From: Paracoccaceae bacterium
GTDB taxonomy: Bacteria > Pseudomonadota > Alphaproteobacteria > Rhodobacterales > Rhodobacteraceae
Reading direction: 5' to 3'
NCBI GenBank assembly: GCA_003545125.1
Contig: DQCI01000010.1
Location: forward strand, 1,494-11,810
DNA: 10,317 nucleotides
Shown here piece by piece: positions 6,146 to 10,317 of this stretch. Below the pieces are notes generated by a model. It saw only the letters and a list, made by a program, of their open reading frames with translations, was not told the origin of the DNA and made no database searches. Numbering within the stretch: position 1 is the stretch's first letter; every line of letters begins with the position of its first letter. Both the position numbers and the translations under genes were made by a program.

Positions 6146-6178
6146 GCCCCCGGGAAACGCCCGGGGGCTTTTGTTTTT
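6146..6178 (+). terminator. Strong intrinsic terminator of the DUF1127 gene
   Basis: A 9-bp stem GCCCCCGGG/CCCGGGGGC (6146-6154 and 6160-6168) with loop AAACG is followed at once by TTTTGTTTTT (6169-6178). This is a textbook rho-independent terminator on the plus strand, 50 nt after the DUF1127 stop codon. It ends 5 nt before the degP stop codon, which comes from the other direction. Confidence 0.9.
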
Positions 6179-6182
6179 CGGG

Positions 6183-7706
6183 TTACTCTTCGACCGACAG
6201 GGCCACGAACCGCGGATCGCCGTCGCGGCGCACCAGCAGCAGAACCGACTGCCGGCCGCCCTCGCGGGTCGCTTCGAGCCGGGCCTCGAAATCGACGATC
6301 GAGGCGACGCGGGACTGCCCCGCCTCCTCGATCACGTCACCCGGACGCAAGCCTTTTTCCCAGGCAGCACTCGCCTCGTCGACCTCGGTGATGACGATCC
6401 CCGCGGCGTCCGGGCCAAGCCCGAGCTCATCGCGGATCTCATCCGTCAGCTCGCTGAGGTCGAGCCCCAGCACCGATTTCTCGACCGGCGCCTGCGGAGC
6501 TGCTTCCGGCGCGTCCTCGGCGTCGTCGGCAAGGGCCGCTTCACGCCGCCCGAGCGTAACCTTGAGGGTCTGGGACTCACCATCGCGCAGGATCACCACC
6601 CGCACCGTCTCGCCCACCGGCGCGTCGCCGACGATCCGCACCAGCTCGCGGGTGTCGTCGACGTCCTCACCGTTGAAATTGGTGATGAGATCGCCGGATT
6701 CGATACCGGCATCCTTCGCTGGCCCGTCCGGCACATCCGTGACCAGCGCGCCCTCGGTGGTCCCGAGCCCCATGGCCTCGGCCACGTCCGGGGTCACGTC
6801 CTGGATGCGCACGCCGAGCCAGCCGCGCCGGGTCTCGCCAAACTCCTTGAGCTGATCGATCACCTTGGTCACCACGTTCGACGCCATCGAAAAACCGATG
6901 CCGATCGACCCGCCCGAGGGCGACAGGATCGCGGTGTTCACGCCGATAACCTCACCGTCCATGTTGAACAGCGGGCCGCCCGAGTTGCCGCGGTTGATCG
7001 CCGCATCGGTCTGGATGAAGTCGTCATAGGTGCCCGACAGTTCGCGGCCCCGGGCCGAGACGATCCCGGCCGAAACCGAGAAGCCCTGGCCCAGAGGGTT
7101 GCCCACGGCCATGACCCAGTCGCCCACGCGCATCACGTCGGAATCACCGAACGGCACGAACGGCAGCGGCTGGTCGGCCTCGACCTTGAGCAGCGCAATG
7201 TCTGTGTTGGGATCGGTGCCCACGACCTCGGCCGGGAGGATGCCAAGCCCGTCGAAGAACTCGATCATAATCTCGTCGGCGCCGTCGATCACGTGGTTGT
7301 TGGTGACGATGTAGCCATCTTCCGAGATCACGAAACCGGACCCCAGCGCATTCGAGCGGCGGGTCTGCGGCGCGCCGTTGTCCTCTCCCGGCTCCTGGTC
7401 CAAGAAGTCACGAAACAGCTCTTCGAACGGCGAACCCTCCGGCACCATCGGGTGGGTGTCGGTGTCTTGGGCGATCAGCGTCGCGGTGGTGATGTTGACC
7501 ACGGCCGGGCTGGTGCCCTCGGCGAGATCGGCAAAGCTCTCCGGCACGCCCCGCGCGACCGCGGCGCCTGTGCCCAAGAACATGGCCACCACCAGCATGA
7601 GCGCCATGAACGCGCGCGCCGGATGGGTTTCAACCACGCCCAGTGCCCGGGCCTGGCCCCGGGAGTGGGTTTGAGAAATGGAAAAAGTTCGAACCTCTGC
7701 CGTCAC
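6183..7706 (-). CDS. degP: DegP/HtrA (Do family) periplasmic serine endoprotease
   Basis: A Do-type protease that degrades or holds misfolded proteins in the periplasm. The 507 residues show a hydrophobic signal segment (34-50, MALMLVVAMFLGTGAAV) with likely cleavage near AVA-RG (about 52), a trypsin-like domain with catalytic His138 (TNNHV), Asp169 (NTDIALLK) and Ser242 (GNSGGP), a first PDZ domain (about 294-388) beginning RRGWLGVRIQ, an acidic Ala/Pro-rich linker (390-408), and a second PDZ domain (about 411-497). The start is GTG, supported by AGGAGG 5 nt upstream (7717-7712); this leaves an n-region of 33 residues, long for a Sec signal. Met34 is the only nearby alternative and would leave almost no positively charged n-region. 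Its position after hflKC and DUF2065 is common in Rhodobacterales; triple hairpins and its own candidate promoter suggest separate transcription. DegQ naming is equally possible. Confidence 0.95.
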   Translation of the reverse strand: MTAEVRTFSISQTHSRGQARALGVVETHPARAFMALMLVVAMFLGTGAAVARGVPESFADLAEGTSPAVVNITTATLIAQDTDTHPMVPEGSPFEELFRDFLDQEPGEDNGAPQTRRSNALGSGFVISEDGYIVTNNHVIDGADEIMIEFFDGLGILPAEVVGTDPNTDIALLKVEADQPLPFVPFGDSDVMRVGDWVMAVGNPLGQGFSVSAGIVSARGRELSGTYDDFIQTDAAINRGNSGGPLFNMDGEVIGVNTAILSPSGGSIGIGFSMASNVVTKVIDQLKEFGETRRGWLGVRIQDVTPDVAEAMGLGTTEGALVTDVPDGPAKDAGIESGDLITNFNGEDVDDTRELVRIVGDAPVGETVRVVILRDGESQTLKVTLGRREAALADDAEDAPEAAPQAPVEKSVLGLDLSELTDEIRDELGLGPDAAGIVITEVDEASAAWEKGLRPGDVIEEAGQSRVASIVDFEARLEATREGGRQSVLLLVRRDGDPRFVALSVEE

Positions 7707-7711
7707 TGCAG

Positions 7712-7717
7712 CCTCCT
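7712..7717 (-). promoter_or_regulatory. Ribosome binding site deciding the GTG start of degP
   Basis: A perfect AGGAGG on the minus strand stands 5 nt before GTG (7706-7704). No equally good site precedes the internal ATG at Met34. Confidence 0.75.
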
Positions 7718-7756
7718 GTTACTTGTCCGGGTCAAGAACCCGTTGTGTCGAACATG

Positions 7757-7784
7757 GAGATAGGGTGGCTGGGACGCAACACAA
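7757..7784 (-). promoter_or_regulatory. Candidate degP promoter
   Basis: On the minus strand TTGTGT (7784-7779) and TATCTC (7762-7757) are separated by 16 nt, giving a leader of roughly 45 nt. The -10 hexamer equals that of the candidate promoter at 3029-3034. No clear heat-shock or envelope-stress sigma factor motif was seen. Confidence 0.3.
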
Positions 7785-7849
7785 TGGGGGTCGCGCCGCG
7801 TCACATCGAAGTGAATTGGCGGCGAACCGCCTCGCGGCGAAAGCGGGAG

Positions 7850-7918
7850 CGGTTTCCGGTGCGGAAACCGACACAAAATCCGCGGCGGATTTTGTCACGA
7901 AATCCGCAACGGATTTCG
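7850..7918 (-). terminator. Three back-to-back hairpins at the end of the hflKC-DUF2065 operon
   Basis: Three perfect stems lie 2 nt apart: 7850-7870 (9-bp stem CGGTTTCCG, loop GTG), 7873-7895 (11-bp stem ACAAAATCCGC, one-base centre that will open to a small loop), and 7898-7918 (9-bp stem CGAAATCCG, loop CAA). The last two share an AAATCCG arm and look like diverged copies. They begin 28 nt after the DUF2065 stop codon on the minus strand. No T-run follows, so termination, RNA 3'-end protection, or both are possible. Confidence 0.8.
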
Positions 7919-7945
7919 CCGCCGCCCGACCCGGTCGCGCCGCGC

Positions 7946-8140
7946 TCAAACGCCGAGCGTCTTCGCCAGCCAGACCAGCCCGACCCCCAGCGCCACCGCC
8001 ACCAGGCCGATGCTGCGGCGTTGTTCCGGCGTCAGCTTCGCCATGATCTCGACGATCTCGTCGAGACGCGAAGGGGCCAGTGCGAACACCAGCCCCTCGA
8101 TCACGAGCACGAGCCCAAGCCCCAGCGCGATCCACGCCAT
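7946..8140 (-). CDS. DUF2065 (YjeT-like) small inner-membrane protein
   Basis: A 64-residue protein with two hydrophobic segments, at about 2-22 and 42-60, joined by a charged stretch with SRLDEIVEIMAKLTPEQRR (24-42). This size and layout fit DUF2065, whose E. coli member YjeT is also encoded just downstream of hflC. Function is unknown; the conserved link to hflKC suggests a role near the FtsH-HflKC complex. It starts 3 nt after the hflC stop codon, so it belongs to the same operon. Confidence 0.88.
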   Translation of the reverse strand: MAWIALGLGLVLVIEGLVFALAPSRLDEIVEIMAKLTPEQRRSIGLVAVALGVGLVWLAKTLGV

Positions 8141-8143
8141 CGC

Positions 8144-9031
8144 TTATTCGGCCGGGCCGTCTGTCGGAGCCTTGTTCGACTTCAGGTAGTCGAAAAACTC
8201 GCTGTCGGGCGTGATCACCAGGGTCGAGTTCTCGGCCTTGAGGCTGTTCTCGTACGCGGTCAGCGAGCGGTAGAAGGCGAAGAACTCCGGGTCGCGCCCG
8301 AAGGCCCCGGCAAAGATCGCGTTGCGTCGCGCATCGGCCTCACCGCGGGTGATCTCGGCCTGTTTCTGCGCTTCGGACGTGGTCTCGACCACCGTCCGGT
8401 CGGCTTGCGCCCGCACCCGCTGCGCCGCTTCCTTACCGCGGGCGATCTCGTCCGCCGCTTCGCGTTCGCGTTCGGCGCGCATCCGCTCGTAGGTGGCCTT
8501 GAGGTTCTGCTCCGGAAGGTCGGCCTTCTTGATCCGCACGTCGATGACCTGGACGCCAAGCGCATTCGCCTCGGCCCGGGCCTTGTCGCGGATCTGGTTC
8601 ATCAGCGCGGCCCGGTCGGTCGAGAGGATCGCACCCGAATCGACCCCGCCCAGCACCGCGCGCAGCTGCGCGTTGAGGATACGCTGGAGACGCTGGCGCG
8701 CGCCCTCGATCCCGCTGGCGCCCACGGCGCGGCGAAACTGGGTCGCGTCCGAGATCCGCCAGCGCGCGAAGGCTTCGACCACCAGCCGGCGGTCGTCGGC
8801 CGGGGTGACTTCGAGCGGTTGCGTATCGAGCGGCAGGATCCGGTCATCGTACTTGGCGATCTCATGGAACACCGGGATCTTGAAGTAGAGCCCGGGCTCG
8901 GTGATCTCCGCCGTCACCTCGCCGAACCACAGGCGCAGCGCCTTTTCGCGTTCGTCGACGATGTAAAAAGCGTTGAGCGCAATGAGCACCACGGCCACGG
9001 CCCCGGCGATGAGTATCTGGTTGCGTCGCAT
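8144..9031 (-). CDS. hflC: HflC, SPFH-domain regulator of the FtsH protease
   Basis: HflC and HflK build a large periplasm-facing cage in the inner membrane around FtsH and alter its access to substrates. The 295-residue protein has one N-terminal membrane anchor (5-23), an SPFH/Band 7 domain (about 20-190) including DVRIKKADLPEQ (164-175), a charged helical stretch with Ala/Glu/Arg periodicity (180-240, probable coiled coil), and the typical C-terminal segments AIFAGAFGRDPEFFAFYRS (238-256) and DSEFFDYLK (276-284). The ATG start overlaps the hflK stop codon by one base (TGATG), which suggests coupled translation and matched subunit output. The protein lacks any protease motif, as expected for the family despite old names. 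Confidence 0.96.
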   Translation of the reverse strand: MRRNQILIAGAVAVVLIALNAFYIVDEREKALRLWFGEVTAEITEPGLYFKIPVFHEIAKYDDRILPLDTQPLEVTPADDRRLVVEAFARWRISDATQFRRAVGASGIEGARQRLQRILNAQLRAVLGGVDSGAILSTDRAALMNQIRDKARAEANALGVQVIDVRIKKADLPEQNLKATYERMRAEREREAADEIARGKEAAQRVRAQADRTVVETTSEAQKQAEITRGEADARRNAIFAGAFGRDPEFFAFYRSLTAYENSLKAENSTLVITPDSEFFDYLKSNKAPTDGPAE

Positions 9032-10200
9032 CAGTTCTGCCCTCCCGAAGTGGCCGTCGTCGCGCCATCCGTGCTGGTGCGTGAGCGCTGCACCTCGTTG
9101 AGCGGCAGGTAGGGTACCACGCCGGACCCGCTGGCACCGTCGTCGATGATGATCTTGTCGACGTCACCGAGCACCCGCTCCATGGTTTCGAGGTAGAGAC
9201 GCTTGCGAGTCACCTCCTCGGCCTTGGCGTATTCGTCATAGACCGCGATGAAGCGCTGCGCCTCACCCTCGGCCTCGTTGACCACGCGGGCGCGGTAGCC
9301 TTCCGCCTCTTCGAGCAGCTGCGCGGCTTCACCGCGCGCGGCGGCGATGACCCGGTTGGAATAGGCGTCGGCCTGCTTCTGGAGCGTGTCGCGGGTCTGT
9401 TCCGCAGCCTGGACGTTGCGGAAGCTGTCGATCACCTCTGCGGGCGGGTCGGCGCGGTCGAAGTTGACCCGGACGATGTTGACCCCGGAGGCGTAGATGT
9501 CGAGCGTCTGCTGAATCAGCGTTTGCAGCTCCTGGGCGATGACGCCCCGGTCCCGGTTCAGGATCGGTGCGAGGTCGGACCGGCCGATGATTTCGCGCAT
9601 CGCCGATTCCGACACTGCGGTGATCGTCTCGACGGGGTCGGCGAGGTTGAAGACGAAGTTTTGGATGTCGCCGATGTTCCAGACCACCTGGAAGTCGATA
9701 TCGACGATGTTCTCGTCGCCGGTCAGCATCAACCCGTCCTTGGTGCCGGTGCCGATGTCGATCGTGTTCTCGCGCGTCACCGGGTAGACCTCGTAGGTCA
9801 CCACCGGCCAGGGCGCGAAGTTGAGGCCTTCGGTGCCGACATCGAAGCGCTCGCCGAACAGCAGTTCGACCGATTGCTCCGAGGTGTCGACCCGGTACAG
9901 GCTGGCAAAGACCCAGGCCGCCAGCACGCCCAGCAGCACCAGCGCGATGCTGCCGCGCCCGATGCCACCGCCACCGGTGCCGCCATCGCCGCCATTGCCG
10001 CCGCCGCGCCGGGTGGTCTTGCCCCCCATCAGCACGCGCAGCTGCTCCTGGCCCTTGCGCATCAGATCGTCGATCTCGGGGATCTGCGGGCCGTCCTGGC
10101 CATTGCCGGGTCGGCGTCCGCCGCCCTTGTCGTCTCCCCCGCCACCGGAGCCGCCGCGGTTGCCACCGCCGCCCCAGGGCCCGCCATTGTCACTGGCCAT
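9031..10200 (-). CDS. hflK: HflK, SPFH-domain regulator of the FtsH protease
   Basis: Partner of HflC in the FtsH-HflKC complex. The 389-residue protein has a cytoplasmic N-terminus that is very rich in glycine (about 6-34 and 66-80), with a helical segment between (PEIDDLMRKGQEQLRVLM, 41-58) that is conserved in HflK. One membrane segment follows (about 84-102), then the SPFH domain (about 105-265) with GRSDLAPILNRDRG (206-219) and VNFDRADPPAEV (245-256), a long helical region (265-335), and the RLYLETMERVLGDVDKIIID stretch (334-353) ending in a polar tail. The start at ATG 10200 is supported by GAGGA 9 nt upstream and by the MASDNGGPWGGGG type of N-terminus usual in the family. The upstream 117 nt hold no clear promoter; TTGAAA (10270-10265 on the minus strand) has no convincing -10 partner. 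Confidence 0.96.
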   Translation of the reverse strand: MASDNGGPWGGGGNRGGSGGGGDDKGGGRRPGNGQDGPQIPEIDDLMRKGQEQLRVLMGGKTTRRGGGNGGDGGTGGGGIGRGSIALVLLGVLAAWVFASLYRVDTSEQSVELLFGERFDVGTEGLNFAPWPVVTYEVYPVTRENTIDIGTGTKDGLMLTGDENIVDIDFQVVWNIGDIQNFVFNLADPVETITAVSESAMREIIGRSDLAPILNRDRGVIAQELQTLIQQTLDIYASGVNIVRVNFDRADPPAEVIDSFRNVQAAEQTRDTLQKQADAYSNRVIAAARGEAAQLLEEAEGYRARVVNEAEGEAQRFIAVYDEYAKAEEVTRKRLYLETMERVLGDVDKIIIDDGASGSGVVPYLPLNEVQRSRTSTDGATTATSGGQN

Positions 10201-10294
10201 AAGGTCAAATCCTCTCTCGTCTCAATCGGGACACAGTCGGTGATTTGTGACTTGGTCCCATGGTTTTCAACCCGTCCGCCGCCACCTGGTGAAC

Positions 10295-10312
10295 TGTCTT
10301 CTGTCGAAGACA
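10295..10312. repeat. 7-bp inverted repeat near the right edge
   Basis: TGTCTTC (10295-10301) and GAAGACA (10306-10312) are separated by TGTC, forming a short hairpin about 95 nt upstream of hflK. It may be part of the end of an upstream minus-strand gene: one frame reads 16 codons from the window edge to a TGA at 10269-10267. Too little is present to identify it. Confidence 0.35.
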
Positions 10313-10317
10313 CCCAC

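Noticed and set aside
6141..7763. A 540-codon plus-strand open frame opposite degP
   Set aside because: It mirrors the degP codons; no domain or ribosome binding site supports it, and it would start inside the DUF1127 terminator.
7719..8135. A minus-strand frame with a repeated ADFV-like peptide in the hflKC-degP spacer
   Set aside because: The peptide repeat comes only from the hairpin arms; the frame overlaps DUF2065 in another frame and lacks a ribosome binding site.
7643..9112. A 489-codon plus-strand open frame opposite hflC and DUF2065
   Set aside because: It is antisense to well-identified genes and crosses the triple hairpin spacer; composition is that of a shadow frame.
10265..10270. 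TTGAAA upstream of hflK as a heat-shock (RpoH) promoter
   Set aside because: No acceptable -10 element lies at 12 to 18 nt, so the hexamer alone is not enough.

Overview
The window is high-GC chromosomal DNA whose gene order (folded around tolQ, ruvCAB, a DUF1127 gene, degP, DUF2065 and hflCK) and protein sequences point to an alphaproteobacterium, most likely Rhodobacterales (Rhodobacteraceae/Roseobacter group). This assignment is from recognition of the families and the synteny, not from a search. All genes but one are on the minus strand, so the reading order of transcription is from high to low coordinates. No mobile element, CRISPR array, tRNA, rRNA or phage gene is visible; this is mostly a conserved housekeeping region.

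Layout from right to left, as transcribed. (1) 10200-7946: hflK, hflC and a small DUF2065 membrane protein in one tight operon (overlap of 1 nt, then a 3-nt gap); HflK/HflC are the SPFH proteins that surround and modulate the FtsH membrane protease. It ends in three back-to-back hairpins (7850-7918). (2) 7706-6183: a DegP/HtrA-type periplasmic serine protease with its own candidate promoter and a strong ribosome binding site. Regions 1 and 2 together form an envelope protein quality-control block. (3) 6178-5892: a plus-strand DUF1127 small protein, convergent with degP, with a strong intrinsic terminator. (4) 5535-3226: ruvC-ruvA-ruvB, the Holliday junction resolvase and branch migration motor; ruvC and ruvA overlap by 4 nt. 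The operon closes with two adjacent perfect palindromes (3179-3222). (5) 3003-1: an uncharacterised protein with a GTG start, a class I SAM methyltransferase, a ThpR-type 2'-5' RNA ligase/phosphodiesterase, the YbgC acyl-CoA thioesterase, TolQ, and the first two codons of what should be tolR. The first four genes overlap or nearly touch, so one candidate promoter (3029-3057) could feed the start of the Tol-Pal operon.

I did not find a new defence or mobile system. The parts that deserve a second look are non-coding: four 10-bp tandem repeats just upstream of the candidate promoter of the methyltransferase cluster (3081-3120), the paired palindromes after ruvB, the triple hairpin after DUF2065, and a near-match to the alphaproteobacterial LexA box upstream of ruvC. 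Among the genes, the uncharacterised protein at 2377-3003 and its coupled methyltransferase with an altered SAM-binding motif are the least understood.
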